Counted from the stretch's first letter, positions 14,176-23,446 are shown. The stretch: 33,047 bases of DNA from Paenibacillus tianmuensis (GCF_900100345.1 NZ_FMTT01000058.1:1-33047), one strand, 5' to 3'. A program made the numbers and translations. The notes: generated from the sequence alone by a model not told the origin.

Positions 14176-16774
14176 AGAAGTGAAAGCCGACGCAAAAGCA
14201 ACCGCGCTCGAGGAAGTGAACAAGCTTGTAGCCCGGGCAAGAAAGGCGCAAGAAGCGTATCTGAAGCTGGATCAATCTCAAGTGGACAACATTGTGCAGC
14301 ACATGGCACTTGCCGGGCTCGATCGGCATATGGTGCTCGCGAAGATGGCGGTGGAAGAAACCGGACGCGGGGTATATGAGGACAAAATTACCAAAAACAT
14401 TTTCGCTACCGAATATATCTACCACAGCATTAAGCATAACAAGACAGTTGGCGTAATCGATAACAATCCTTACGAGAGTTACAAGACGGTAGCTGAGCCG
14501 GTCGGGATTATCGCCGGGGTTACGCCGGTCACGAACCCGACGTCCACGACGATGTTCAAGTCGCTGATCGCCGCCAAAACGCGTAACCCGATCATCTTCG
14601 CGTTCCATCCGTCGGCGCAGCGCTCCAGCGTCGCGGCTGCTTCTACGCTGATGGAAGCGGCCGTGAAGCACGGAGCGCCGGAGCACGCGATCCAGTGGAT
14701 CGAGAATCCGTCCGTTGAGGCAACCCAGCTTCTGATGAATCATCCAGATGTAGCGCTGGTGCTTGCGACAGGCGGCTCCTCCATGGTGAAAGCGGCTTAC
14801 AGCACAGGCAAGCCGGCGCTTGGCGTAGGGCCGGGCAACGTCCCTTGCTTTATCGAGAAGACGGCCGATCTGCCGCAGGCGGTAACGGACCTGATTCTGT
14901 CCAAGACATTTGATAACGGGATGATTTGCGCCTCCGAGCAAACAGTCATTCTGGAAGAGCCGATTTACGAACAGGCCAAAAAGTTGATGAAGGAATTCGG
15001 CTGCTACTTCCTGAACGCCGAAGAAACCGAAGCGGTATCGAAGCTGGTCATCAACTCCGATAAATGCGCGGTCAATGCGGTGATCGTCGGCCAACCGGCC
15101 GTTAAGATCGCAGCTATGGCTGGGATCACGGTACCAAGCGATACGAAGGTGCTCGTAGCCGAGCTGAAGGGCGTAGGCGAAGCTTACCCGCTGTCTGCAG
15201 AGAAGCTGAGCCCAGTGCTCGCTTGCTACAAAGTGAAAAACGCGGCGCAAGGCATCGAGCGCGCGGCAGAAGTCGTCGCCTTCGGCGGCATGGGGCATTC
15301 CTCGGTCATCCATTGCAAGAACGAGGACGTCATTCAGGCTTTTGCGGCGAGACTGCAAACCGGACGCGTCATCGTCAATGCGCCGTCGACTCACGGGGCG
15401 ATCGGAGACATGTACAACACGAACCTGCCTTCGCTGACGCTCGGCTGCGGCTCCTATGGACATAACTCGACGACCGCCAACGTTTCGGCCGTCAACCTGC
15501 TCAACCTGAAGCGTGTCGCCGAAAGGACGGTCAATATGCAGTGGTTCAAGGTGCCGCCGAAAGTATATTTCGAGAAAGGCTCAACGCAATATTTGGAGAA
15601 AATGCCTGACATTTCTCGAGTGATGATCGTTACCGACGCGATGATGGTGAAGCTCGGCTATGTGGAGCGCTTGGAGTACTATCTGCGCAAGCGGAAGCAA
15701 CCCGTAGCGATCGAGGTGTTCTCCGAGGTCGAGCCGGACCCTTCCGTCGATACGGTAGACCGCGGTACGGACCGCATGGCTGCATTCAAGCCGGACTGCA
15801 TTATCGCGCTGGGCGGCGGGTCGCCGATGGACGCGGCCAAAGCGATGTGGCTGTTCTACGAATATCCGGACACGAGCTTCGATTCACTCAAGCAGAAGTT
15901 TCTCGACATCCGCAAGCGGGTGTACAAATATCCGCGCCTCGGTCAGAAAGCGAAGTTCGTCGCGATTCCGACGACTTCGGGTACCGGGTCGGAAGTAACT
16001 TCCTTTGCAGTCATTACCGATAATCATAAAGGCAATACGAAGTACCCGCTCGCCGATTACGAGCTGACGCCGGACGTGGCGATTATTGATCCAGAATTCG
16101 TTTACAGCCTGCCGAAAACGGCTGTTGCGGACACGGGCATGGACGTGCTGACGCATGCGATTGAAGCGTACGTCTCGGTGATGGCGAACGATTATACGGA
16201 CGGACTGGCGATGAAAGCCATTCAGCTTGTGTTCGAGCATCTGGAAAATTCGTTCCACACCGGCGACCCGCTGGCCCGGGAAAAAATGCACAACGCGTCG
16301 ACGATTGCCGGTATGGCCTTCGCCAATGCCTTCTTGGGCATCAACCACAGCTTGGCGCACAAATGGGGCGGTGAATACCATACGGCGCACGGCCGCACGA
16401 ATGCGATTCTGATGCCGCACGTCATCCGGTACAATGCGCAGAAGCCGACCAAGTTCGCATCGTTCCCGAAATATAATCATTTCATCGCGGACAAACGTTA
16501 CGCTGAGATTGCCCGAGTGCTGGGCCTGCCGGCGAAGACGACGGAAGAAGGCGTGAACAGCCTGATCGCCGCAGTGCGCAAGCTGAATCAATCGCTTGGC
16601 ATTCCGGAGAGATTCCAGGATCTCGGCTTCGATGCGGCAGACTTCGAAGCGAAGGTCGATGCGCTCGCGGACCGCGCGTTCGAGGACCAATGCACGACAG
16701 CCAATCCGCGGATGCCGCTCGTGACGGAGCTGGCGGACGTTTACCGCAATGCGTTCTACGGGAAATTCGAATAA
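14165..16774 (+). CDS. adhE: Bifunctional acetaldehyde-CoA/alcohol dehydrogenase
   Basis: The 869-residue protein has the two expected halves. Residues about 15-440 are the CoA-acylating aldehyde dehydrogenase with catalytic Cys255 (GMICASEQ); about 455-865 are the iron-dependent alcohol dehydrogenase with GGGSPMDAAK, PTTSGTGSEVT, and the metal ligands in DTGMDVLTHAIEAY and NHSLAHKWGGEYHTAHGRTN. It turns acetyl-CoA to acetaldehyde and then ethanol, using two NADH, and forms cytoplasmic spirosomes. Length matches the family. ATG 14165 has GGAGGT seven bases upstream. It stands 30 bases before pflB, and pflA follows, so acetyl-CoA from PFL is used directly. Confidence 0.97.
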   Translation: MAVKEVKADAKATALEEVNKLVARARKAQEAYLKLDQSQVDNIVQHMALAGLDRHMVLAKMAVEETGRGVYEDKITKNIFATEYIYHSIKHNKTVGVIDNNPYESYKTVAEPVGIIAGVTPVTNPTSTTMFKSLIAAKTRNPIIFAFHPSAQRSSVAAASTLMEAAVKHGAPEHAIQWIENPSVEATQLLMNHPDVALVLATGGSSMVKAAYSTGKPALGVGPGNVPCFIEKTADLPQAVTDLILSKTFDNGMICASEQTVILEEPIYEQAKKLMKEFGCYFLNAEETEAVSKLVINSDKCAVNAVIVGQPAVKIAAMAGITVPSDTKVLVAELKGVGEAYPLSAEKLSPVLACYKVKNAAQGIERAAEVVAFGGMGHSSVIHCKNEDVIQAFAARLQTGRVIVNAPSTHGAIGDMYNTNLPSLTLGCGSYGHNSTTANVSAVNLLNLKRVAERTVNMQWFKVPPKVYFEKGSTQYLEKMPDISRVMIVTDAMMVKLGYVERLEYYLRKRKQPVAIEVFSEVEPDPSVDTVDRGTDRMAAFKPDCIIALGGGSPMDAAKAMWLFYEYPDTSFDSLKQKFLDIRKRVYKYPRLGQKAKFVAIPTTSGTGSEVTSFAVITDNHKGNTKYPLADYELTPDVAIIDPEFVYSLPKTAVADTGMDVLTHAIEAYVSVMANDYTDGLAMKAIQLVFEHLENSFHTGDPLAREKMHNASTIAGMAFANAFLGINHSLAHKWGGEYHTAHGRTNAILMPHVIRYNAQKPTKFASFPKYNHFIADKRYAEIARVLGLPAKTTEEGVNSLIAAVRKLNQSLGIPERFQDLGFDAADFEAKVDALADRAFEDQCTTANPRMPLVTELADVYRNAFYGKFE

Positions 16775-16804
16775 AAAAAGACATCTTGGAGAGGAGACCC
16801 TACT

Positions 16805-19081
16805 ATGAGCTTGAAAGAAGCGGAAGTGAACCTGAATCCCGAACAATCAGAGGCTTGGCGTCAGTTCGTGCCGGGCAAGTGGCAGCATCGGATCGACGTG
16901 AAGGATTTTATCGACCAAAACGTTTCACCCTATACGGGAGATTCGGAGTTTCTGGCCGGACCGACGGAAGCGACGACGGATCTTTGGCAGCAGCTTAGCG
17001 TACTGATGCGCAAGGAACGGGAAAACGGAGGGGTGCTGGACATTGACGTCCACACCGTCTCCTCCATTATTTCCCATGCGCCGGGGTACATTGATAAAGC
17101 GAAAGAGCGGATTGTCGGTCTCCAGACCGACGCCCCGCTCAAGCGTTCCGTCCAGCCGTTCGGCGGCATCCGCATGGTGGTTGACGCCTGCAAAGCTTAC
17201 GGCTTCGAGCTGCCGCAAGAACTGGTGCAGCTGTTCACCGACATCCGGAAAACGCACAACCAGGGCGTATTCGACGCTTACACGACCGAGATGAAGACCG
17301 CGCGGAAGGCCGGGATCATCACCGGACTGCCGGACGCATACGGCCGCGGCCGCATCATCGGCGACTACCGTCGCGTAGCGCTCTACGGCACGGATCGGTT
17401 GATCGCGGACAAGAAGAACGATCTGCTTCAGCTTGAAACCGATGCGATCACGGAAGACATCATCCGCGCCCGGGAAGAGCTGTCCGAGCAGATCCGCAGC
17501 TTGGACGAACTGAAACGGATGGCGCAGTCGTACGGTTACGACATTTCGTCCCCGGCATCGAATGCGCAGGAAGCGGTACAGTGGCTGTATTTTGCTTACC
17601 TCGGCGCGATTAAGGAACAGAATGGAGCCGCGATGAGCTTGGGCCGCGTCTCCAGCTTCCTTGACATCTACATCGAACGGGATTTGCAAAACGGCACGCT
17701 GACGGAGGAAGAAGCACAGGAACTGGTCGATCAGTTCGTCATGAAGCTGCGAATCGTGAAGTTTTTGCGCACACCGGACTACAACGAACTGTTCAGCGGC
17801 GACCCGACCTGGGTGACGGAATCGGTCGGCGGCATGGGAATGAACGGCGTGACGCGGGTAACGAAGAACTCCTTCCGCTTCCTGCACACACTCTATAACC
17901 TCGGCCCGGCACCCGAGCCGAACTTGACCGTGCTGTGGTCGGCCGATCTGCCGGATGGCTTTAAACAATATTGTGCCAAAGTATCGATCGAGACAAGCTC
18001 GATTCAATACGAGAACGACGACTTGATGCGGCTGCAGTTCGGCGACGACTACGGGATTGCCTGCTGCGTATCCGCCATGCGGATCGGCAAGCAGATGCAG
18101 TTCTTCGGAGCGCGCGCGAACCTCGCGAAGGCATTGCTGTACGCGATCAACGGAGGCGTCGACGAGAAGCTTGGCATTCAGGTCGGGCCGGAGACGGTGC
18201 CGATTACGTCGGGTGAGCTTTCGTACGACGAAGTCATGAGCAAATACGACAAAATGCTGGATTGGCTCGCGAGGCTCTATATGAACACGCTGAACGTCAT
18301 TCATTACATGCACGACAAGTACAGCTACGAGCGGCTGGAGATGGCGCTGCACGACCGGGAAATTTTGCGGACGATGGCTTGCGGCATCGCGGGCTTGTCC
18401 GTCGTGGCGGACAGCTTGAGCGCCATCCGTTACGCCAAGGTGCGGCCGATCCGCAACGAGAAAGGAATCGCCGTCGATTTCGAGATTACGGGCGAATATC
18501 CGCAGTACGGCAACAACGATGAACGGGTCGACCAGATCGCCGTAGAGCTGACCGAGTCCTTTATGAACAAGCTGCGCAAGCATAAAACGTACCGCGACGC
18601 GCTGCCTACGATGTCCGTGCTGACGATCACCTCGAACGTCGTCTACGGCAAGAAGACCGGCAGCACGCCGGACGGCCGTAAAGCCGGCGAACCGTTCGCA
18701 CCTGGCGCAAACCCGATGCATGGCCGCGACCGCAAAGGCGCGCTCGCTTCGCTGGCATCGGTAGCCAAGCTGCCTTACGAGGACTGTTGCCTCGACGGCA
18801 TCTCGAACACGTTCTCCATCGTGCCGAAAGCGCTTGGCCGGGAAACCGACGTGAGAGGACAAAATCTCGTCGCGATGCTGGACGGCTATGCGACAAGCGG
18901 CGGCCACCATTTGAACGTGAACGTGTTCAACCGCGAGCAACTGCTCGATGCGATGGAGCATCCGGAGGAATATCCGCAGCTGACGATTCGCGTATCGGGC
19001 TATGCCGTCAACTTCATCAAGCTGACCCGGGAGCAGCAGCTTGACGTCATCAACCGGACGTTCCACGGGTCGATTGGATGA
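16805..19081 (+). CDS. pflB: Formate C-acetyltransferase (pyruvate formate-lyase)
   Basis: The 758-residue protein matches PflB length. The paired active-site cysteines are C420 and C421 (IACCVSAM), and the radical glycine is G732 in RVSGYAVNF near the C-terminus. It converts pyruvate and CoA to acetyl-CoA and formate in the anaerobic cytoplasm. ATG 16805 follows GGAGAGGAG. It lies between adhE and the activase gene, overlapping the latter by four bases (ATGA). All catalytic residues are intact. Oxygen destroys the radical form, in line with the low-oxygen control inferred upstream. Confidence 0.97.
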   Translation: MSLKEAEVNLNPEQSEAWRQFVPGKWQHRIDVKDFIDQNVSPYTGDSEFLAGPTEATTDLWQQLSVLMRKERENGGVLDIDVHTVSSIISHAPGYIDKAKERIVGLQTDAPLKRSVQPFGGIRMVVDACKAYGFELPQELVQLFTDIRKTHNQGVFDAYTTEMKTARKAGIITGLPDAYGRGRIIGDYRRVALYGTDRLIADKKNDLLQLETDAITEDIIRAREELSEQIRSLDELKRMAQSYGYDISSPASNAQEAVQWLYFAYLGAIKEQNGAAMSLGRVSSFLDIYIERDLQNGTLTEEEAQELVDQFVMKLRIVKFLRTPDYNELFSGDPTWVTESVGGMGMNGVTRVTKNSFRFLHTLYNLGPAPEPNLTVLWSADLPDGFKQYCAKVSIETSSIQYENDDLMRLQFGDDYGIACCVSAMRIGKQMQFFGARANLAKALLYAINGGVDEKLGIQVGPETVPITSGELSYDEVMSKYDKMLDWLARLYMNTLNVIHYMHDKYSYERLEMALHDREILRTMACGIAGLSVVADSLSAIRYAKVRPIRNEKGIAVDFEITGEYPQYGNNDERVDQIAVELTESFMNKLRKHKTYRDALPTMSVLTITSNVVYGKKTGSTPDGRKAGEPFAPGANPMHGRDRKGALASLASVAKLPYEDCCLDGISNTFSIVPKALGRETDVRGQNLVAMLDGYATSGGHHLNVNVFNREQLLDAMEHPEEYPQLTIRVSGYAVNFIKLTREQQLDVINRTFHGSIG

Positions 19082-19803
19082 AAGGACGCATCCATTCGCT
19101 TGATACGTTCGGCACGGTAGACGGGCCGGGCATCCGCTTCGTGCTCTTTATGCAGGGCTGCGCCCTGCAGTGCGGCTTCTGCCATAATCCCGATACGTGG
19201 GAGACGGCCACAGGCCGTCAGGTAGAGGTCGCGTCCGTGCTGGACGAGATCGAGCCGTTTCTTCCGTATTACCGCAGCTCGAACGGCGGATTGACCGTGA
19301 CCGGCGGCGAACCAACGCTTCAGGCTCCCTTTGTGGCCGCGCTGTTTCGGGAAGCGAAGAAACGATGGAATTTGCATACCGCACTGGACTCGTCGGGCTT
19401 TTGCGAGCCAGAGCATGCGGGAGAACTGATGGACGTAACGGATCTGGTCCTGCTCGACCTTAAGCATATCCGCAGCGACAAGCATCAGGCGTTGACAAGC
19501 CAGCCGAACGAACGAATTCTCCGGTTCGCCCGCTGGTTGTCGGACCGCGGACAGCCGGTCTGGATCCGTCATGTGCTTATCCCGGGCATCACCGATGATG
19601 CCGCGGACCTGCTGGAGCTTGGACGTTTCATCGGTTCGCTGAGCAACGTGCAGAAAGTGGAGTTGCTGCCTTACCACCGGATGGGTGTCTACAAATGGGA
19701 GCAGCTCGGAAAAGCCTATCCGCTGGAGCATGTGCCTACGCCAAGCGACCGGGAGCAGGAGCGGGCGAAACGTTTGATTGACCAGGGAAGAGAGCAAGCT
19801 TAG
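19078..19803 (+). CDS. pflA: Pyruvate formate-lyase-activating enzyme (radical SAM)
   Basis: The 241-residue protein has the radical-SAM motif CxxxCxxC at C28, C32 and C35 (GCALQCGFCHNPD), the GGE motif in VTGGEPTLQ, and the ending LPYHRMGVYKWEQLG typical of PflA. It uses a 4Fe-4S cluster and SAM to place the glycyl radical on PflB. ATG 19078 overlaps the PflB stop (ATGA), so translation is probably coupled. A terminator follows seven bases after its stop, closing the operon. Confidence 0.96.
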   Translation: MKGRIHSLDTFGTVDGPGIRFVLFMQGCALQCGFCHNPDTWETATGRQVEVASVLDEIEPFLPYYRSSNGGLTVTGGEPTLQAPFVAALFREAKKRWNLHTALDSSGFCEPEHAGELMDVTDLVLLDLKHIRSDKHQALTSQPNERILRFARWLSDRGQPVWIRHVLIPGITDDAADLLELGRFIGSLSNVQKVELLPYHRMGVYKWEQLGKAYPLEHVPTPSDREQERAKRLIDQGREQA

Positions 19804-19810
19804 AAGAAAG

Positions 19811-19845
19811 ACCCCGCGGACATGCCGTCCGTGGGGTTTTTCGCG
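19811..19845. terminator. Terminator after pflA, probably bidirectional
   Basis: ACCCCGCGGAC pairs with GTCCGTGGGGT and is followed by T5. On the minus strand the same hairpin is followed by CTTTCTTCT, so it could also serve the minus-strand remnant at 19849-19999. Confidence 0.85.
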
Positions 19846-19848
19846 TGT

Positions 19849-19999
19849 CTAGCGGCCTGACTGCTGCGCGTCGTACTCGTCCGAATACGCAGCCAAGGAC
19901 TTGATTTTACCGTGCGGCTGCTGGGTTTGCTTGCGGATTTTCCATTGGTTTTCCTTGCGGTGTTTCGAATGCTCATCGCAATTCAGCTCCTTCGGGCAT
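19849..19999 (-). pseudogene. Possible frameshifted small protein gene
   Basis: From ATG 19999 the minus strand reads MPEGAELR and stops. If one C of the CCC at 19996-19994 is removed, the frame becomes a 49-residue charged protein (MPKELNCDEHSKHRKENQW at the start, ending QQSGR) that stops at 19849, just before the shared terminator. The composition (K, R, E, Q, no repeats) looks protein-like. A ribosome site is poorly placed (AAGGAGG 17 bases upstream), and I do not recognise a family, so this is tentative. Confidence 0.35.
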
Positions 20000-20102
20000 G
20001 GTAAAAATCGGCCTTGCCTCCTTAGGATGCCGGCAGAAAGGTTGTTTCATGTGTTGGGATAATATGGTACCTGTTTCTGAGTCTTATGTCGCGGTACATT
20101 CA

Positions 20103-20131
20103 TTGACAAGGCCTATACCTGGGTGTACGCT
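20103..20131 (+). promoter_or_regulatory. SigmaA-type promoter of the HD-GYP gene
   Basis: A perfect TTGACA (20103-20108) is followed after 17 bases by TACGCT (20126-20131). Start predicted near 20138. The stretch from 20000 to 20102 shows nothing else I can name. Confidence 0.55.
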
Positions 20132-20132
20132 A

Positions 20133-20157
20133 AGGGTAATGTAGGTCAAATTACCCT
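20133..20157 (+). promoter_or_regulatory. Inverted repeat at the HD-GYP transcription start
   Basis: AGGGTAAT (20133-20140) and ATTACCCT (20150-20157) form a perfect 8-base inverted repeat with a 9-base gap, centred at about +8 of the promoter above. The position suits a repressor operator, or a hairpin at the 5' end of the message. Confidence 0.5.
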
Positions 20158-20192
20158 GTTTTGCCATTCCATACGACGGGAGGGGAGCGATA

Positions 20193-21242
20193 GTGAAGAT
20201 GGAATGGATCAAATCCGAATCCGGGACGGATGCCGTGGAACAGTCTGAGGAGTTATGGTATACGGGGATTCGGTTTGGCGGTACGTATTTTTGTCCGGTG
20301 TCGCTTGGGAGGAAGATCAGCTACGGGCTGTGGCTGGTCATGTTCGTCAGCCTGCTCGCCGCGGTCTGGATCAATACGAATGTCCAGTCGCCGGCGCTGC
20401 TCGGGTTATATGCGGTTCCCGTGCTCATATTTGCTTTATTCGTGATTGATGTTTATTTGGTCGGCGCATTTTCGGCGGGGGTTACGGCACTGTGGGTGTA
20501 TTTTACCGGGGTCGGATGGTCCGGTCTCGCTGGAGCGGGGGGATTGCTGATGCTCGCTTTGCTCGTGCAGCGGGTTGTCATTGTGTCCCGGCGCAACTTC
20601 CGGCAGCGCGAAGAGTACGAGGAGCTGTTCATGAACACGATTCTCTCGTTCTCCAAGAGCATCGACGCGCGCGACCCGTATACAGCGTTCCATTCGAAGA
20701 ATGTGGCCGATTACGCCCGGGAAATCGCCATAGAGCTAGGTTTGTCCAAGCGGGAGACGGAGGCCGTCCATTTGGCCGGACTCATTCACGATATCGGCAA
20801 AATCGGCACGCCGGAGTCGATCCTCAAAAAGGAAAGCCGGCTCACCGAAGTGGAATACGACATCATGAAGCGGCATGCGGAGGACGGCTACCAAATCATC
20901 AAAGGCATCAAGCGGCTGCATCAGCTCGGCGTCACTGCGATGGTCCGGCACCATCATGAACGGATGGACGGCAAAGGCTATCCGATAGGTTTAAAAGGCG
21001 AGGATATTCCGCTCGGCGCACGCATACTCGCGGCCAGCGACGCCTTCGACGCGATGACGACGAACCGGTCCTACCGGGCGAAGCTGTCAACGGAGACGGC
21101 GGCCGAAGAGCTTCGGCGGCACAGCGGAACGCAGTTCGACCCGGACGTCGCCAATGCGCTGCTCAGGGTGCTTATCCGTCAAGGCAAGCTGCCGGCGGCG
21201 GAGACGCCCGCAGGGCAAGTGCAGCCAACTTGGCCGAAATGA
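20193..21242 (+). CDS. HD-GYP domain cyclic-di-GMP phosphodiesterase, membrane-bound
   Basis: The 349-residue protein has three or four membrane segments in about 40-130, then a full HD-GYP domain. Visible residues are HSKNVADYA, HDIGK, the HHHERMDGKGYP signature and the DAFDAMTTNRSYR motif. Intact HD-GYP sites hydrolyse cyclic-di-GMP to pGpG or GMP. The N-terminal membrane part resembles small sensory modules of no named type. GTG 20193 is preferred because AGGGGAG is five bases before it; ATG 20199 is possible. It is monocistronic with its own promoter and terminator. Confidence 0.88.
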   Translation: MKMEWIKSESGTDAVEQSEELWYTGIRFGGTYFCPVSLGRKISYGLWLVMFVSLLAAVWINTNVQSPALLGLYAVPVLIFALFVIDVYLVGAFSAGVTALWVYFTGVGWSGLAGAGGLLMLALLVQRVVIVSRRNFRQREEYEELFMNTILSFSKSIDARDPYTAFHSKNVADYAREIAIELGLSKRETEAVHLAGLIHDIGKIGTPESILKKESRLTEVEYDIMKRHAEDGYQIIKGIKRLHQLGVTAMVRHHHERMDGKGYPIGLKGEDIPLGARILAASDAFDAMTTNRSYRAKLSTETAAEELRRHSGTQFDPDVANALLRVLIRQGKLPAAETPAGQVQPTWPK

Positions 21243-21257
21243 ATATTGGGCGCTATC

Positions 21258-21295
21258 GCCTGATACCGATCGTACCCGGTCGTATCGGGCTTTTT
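21258..21295 (+). terminator. Terminator of the HD-GYP gene
   Basis: GCCTGATAC...CGATCG pairs with CGGTCGTATCGGGC (one bulge, a few G-U pairs) and is followed by T5. Confidence 0.8.
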
Positions 21296-21323
21296 AGCGT
21301 TCGCACACCGGGCGAATAACATG

Positions 21324-21361
21324 AAAAAACGCGAGAAGCCCTCCCCGGACTTCCCGCGTTT
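21324..21361 (-). terminator. Terminator of the MFS/GntR operon
   Basis: On the minus strand AACGCGGGAAG pairs with CTTCTCGCGTT and runs into a T6 tract. It lies 12 bases after the MFS stop. Confidence 0.8.
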
Positions 21362-21373
21362 TGACGTACCTGC

Positions 21374-22630
21374 TCAGCGATTCCCCTTGGCAGCGTCCGC
21401 CTCTTTGTCGGCTGCTGCCGTCACGTACCCGTGCTTCCCAGCCTTCAGACCGACTAGCAGCAACCCGCCTCCAGCGACGAGAAGCAGGAGCAGGGGAATC
21501 GTCCAGCCGCCTGTCGAGTCGTGAATGAAGCCGAAGAGCGTCGGGCCGACCGCGGCCAGCAAATACCCGAACGATTGGGCCATGCCAGATATCTCCGCCG
21601 ATTGACGAACCGAACTCGTGCGCAGGGCGAAGAACATAATGGCCAGCCCGAAGCTGGACCCTGAGCCGATGCCGGCGAGAATGACCCAGAGCGGAACCAG
21701 CCAGGCCACATCGGTTAACAGCAGTCCGAGATACCCGGCTATAAATGCGGAGGCGACGGCGACGGCCAAGCCACGCTGATCGGAACGCCGTCCGGCCAGG
21801 ATTGGCATAAAGAACGTCGAAGGCAAACTGGCGAACTGCATGATCGAAATCATCCAGCCGGCGGACACCGCGCTCATGCCGCGATCCTGAAATATCGCAG
21901 GGAGCCAGGAAATATTGACATAAAAGAACAGCGATTGCAGTCCCATGAACAGCGTAATTTGCCAAGCCAGCGGAGAGCGCCAGAGCGAATCGCTTTTTTT
22001 GCCGTCCGCACTCGTCTGTACTGCTTGCGGACGCTGGCGCGAACGAAGCATCGGCAGCCAGGCGGCGAGGGAGACGATGGCCAGAAGCGCCCAACTGCCG
22101 AGCGCCCCCCGCCATCCCAAGCCCAGCCCCTGCGAAATCGGGATGCTGACCCCCGAAGCGATAGCGGCGCATAGATTCATGGAGACGGAATAAATGCCGG
22201 TCATCGTTCCGACGTTGTTCGGGAACTCCCGCTTGATCAAGGTCGGCACCAGCACGTTGCTGACGGCAATGGCGATCCCGATGAGCGCCGTGCCTGCGAA
22301 CAGCGCCGCGACCGAAGACAGCGAGCGCAGCAAAATGCCTGCCAGCAGGACGATTAGACCGGCGAACAGCGTATGCTCCATGCCCAGCCGCCGGGCGATC
22401 CGCGGCGAGAGCGGCGAGAGGAGCGCGAAAGCAAGTAGCGGCAAGGTGGTCACCATGCCTGCCCACGTATTGGAAATCCCCGTTTCCCCGCGAATTTCTC
22501 CGATAATCGGCCCGACGGCCGTTAACGGAGCGCGCAGGTTGGCGGCGATCAAGACGATGCCGATAATAAGCAGGCTTAGACCGGCACGGGTCTGTGCTCG
22601 GGAGCTGACGGCATCTTGAGCCGGAATCAT
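21374..22630 (-). CDS. MFS transporter, CynX/NimT (cyanate/nitroimidazole-type) family
   Basis: The 418-residue protein has 12 predicted membrane segments and the opening IVLIAANLRAPLTAVGPIIGEI, typical of the CynX/NimT/YeaN branch of the major facilitator superfamily, with the family motif SPRIARRLGMEHTLF after TM2. Known members export nitroimidazoles or take up cyanate; the substrate here is unknown. ATG 22630 overlaps the GntR stop by four bases (ATGA), so they are co-transcribed. An upstream extension of this frame has no ribosome site and overlaps the regulator, so it is not used. Confidence 0.88.
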   Translation of the reverse strand: MIPAQDAVSSRAQTRAGLSLLIIGIVLIAANLRAPLTAVGPIIGEIRGETGISNTWAGMVTTLPLLAFALLSPLSPRIARRLGMEHTLFAGLIVLLAGILLRSLSSVAALFAGTALIGIAIAVSNVLVPTLIKREFPNNVGTMTGIYSVSMNLCAAIASGVSIPISQGLGLGWRGALGSWALLAIVSLAAWLPMLRSRQRPQAVQTSADGKKSDSLWRSPLAWQITLFMGLQSLFFYVNISWLPAIFQDRGMSAVSAGWMISIMQFASLPSTFFMPILAGRRSDQRGLAVAVASAFIAGYLGLLLTDVAWLVPLWVILAGIGSGSSFGLAIMFFALRTSSVRQSAEISGMAQSFGYLLAAVGPTLFGFIHDSTGGWTIPLLLLLVAGGGLLLVGLKAGKHGYVTAAADKEADAAKGNR

Positions 22631-23331
22631 AGGGAATCCTCCTTGCGCACATCTTCTTGCAGAAGGTTCAGCGATTCCCGGATATAGCGGCGCACGGCTT
22701 CGGCGGCCGAAGCTGGGTCTTGGGCGACGATGGCGTCGACCATTTGGCAGTGCGTGCGAAAAGCTCCGTCTACGATGATCGAGAGGTCGAGGGTCTGATC
22801 GATGGACGATTCCAAGGCATCGGTCATATGTTCGTACAGGTCGATCAATACGCTGTTGCGGGTTGCCCGGACGATCGCATGATGCAGCTTCAGGTCCGCT
22901 TCGATATAGCCTTCGACGTCCTGCGCAACTGCGGCGGCGTCGCATGCCGACAGCAGGGAGCGGAACGTCTCGATGTCCTCCGGCGTACGCCGCATGGCAG
23001 CCAGCCTTGCCGCTTCCTGTTCGAGCGCGCAGCGTACCTCCAGCGTCTCTGTGGCGTTCGAGCGCCGCAGTCGGCGCACGAGAGCGGGCCCGAGGCTGCT
23101 CGAAGAGCGCACGTAAGTGCCGTCGCCTTGGCGCGCCGTCAGAAGTCCGGCGTGAATCAGGGCCCGCACCCCCTCGCGAACGGTATTCCGGCTGACGCCC
23201 AGCTGCTTGACGAGCTCGGGTTCAACCGGGATGCGCGACCCGACCGGCCAATGGCCGGATTCGATAAGCGATTCCATCTGGGAAACGACCTGTTCCACCA
23301 GCGTGGAGCGCGTGGTTTGTTTCAGTTCCAT
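22627..23331 (-). CDS. GntR/FadR-family transcriptional regulator
   Basis: The 234-residue protein has the GntR winged helix in about 7-70 (RIPVEPELVKQLGVSRNTVREGVRALIHAGLL and ARQGDGTYV) and an all-helical FCD effector domain (about 85-225) with the metal-site pattern of FadR-C members (DLKLHHAIVRA and the later histidine in FRTHCQMVDAI). It binds small organic acids in known relatives. ATG 23331 has GGAGG eight bases upstream. It precedes and overlaps the MFS gene, so it most likely controls that transporter. An inverted repeat lies at its own start site. Confidence 0.9.
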   Translation of the reverse strand: MELKQTTRSTLVEQVVSQMESLIESGHWPVGSRIPVEPELVKQLGVSRNTVREGVRALIHAGLLTARQGDGTYVRSSSSLGPALVRRLRRSNATETLEVRCALEQEAARLAAMRRTPEDIETFRSLLSACDAAAVAQDVEGYIEADLKLHHAIVRATRNSVLIDLYEHMTDALESSIDQTLDLSIIVDGAFRTHCQMVDAIVAQDPASAAEAVRRYIRESLNLLQEDVRKEDSL

Positions 23332-23348
23332 CTTGTAAACCTCCAAAC

Positions 23349-23371
23349 ATCCGATGATTGGGATATTGGAT
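23349..23371 (-). promoter_or_regulatory. Candidate GntR operator
   Basis: ATCCGAT (23349-23355) and ATTGGAT (23365-23371) form an inverted repeat with one mismatch, centred at 23360. It overlaps the transcription start of the promoter at 23372-23400, a good position for autorepression. Confidence 0.45.
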
Positions 23372-23400
23372 AATATAGCACGTGTTCGTTCCTGGAGCAA
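23372..23400 (-). promoter_or_regulatory. SigmaA-type promoter of the GntR-MFS operon
   Basis: TTGCTC (23400-23395), a 17-base spacer and TATATT (23377-23372) on the minus strand. Confidence 0.5.
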
Positions 23401-23403
23401 GTA

Positions 23404-23446
23404 ATAAAAACAAGAGCTCCCGAGCGATATCGCCGCCCGGGAGCCT
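23404..23446 (-). terminator. Terminator of the small membrane protein gene
   Basis: On the minus strand GCTCCCG and CGGGAGC arms (with a partly paired inner part) are followed by TCTTGTTTTTATT. It lies 15 bases after the stop at 23461. Confidence 0.7.

Noticed and set aside
14162..15463. A 433-codon open frame antisense to adhE.
   Set aside because: Same reason: codon-bias shadow of a certain gene.
16925..19066. A 713-codon open frame antisense to pflB.
   Set aside because: A shadow of GC-rich coding sequence; composition rich in R, H, V and Q without domains, and pflB is certain.
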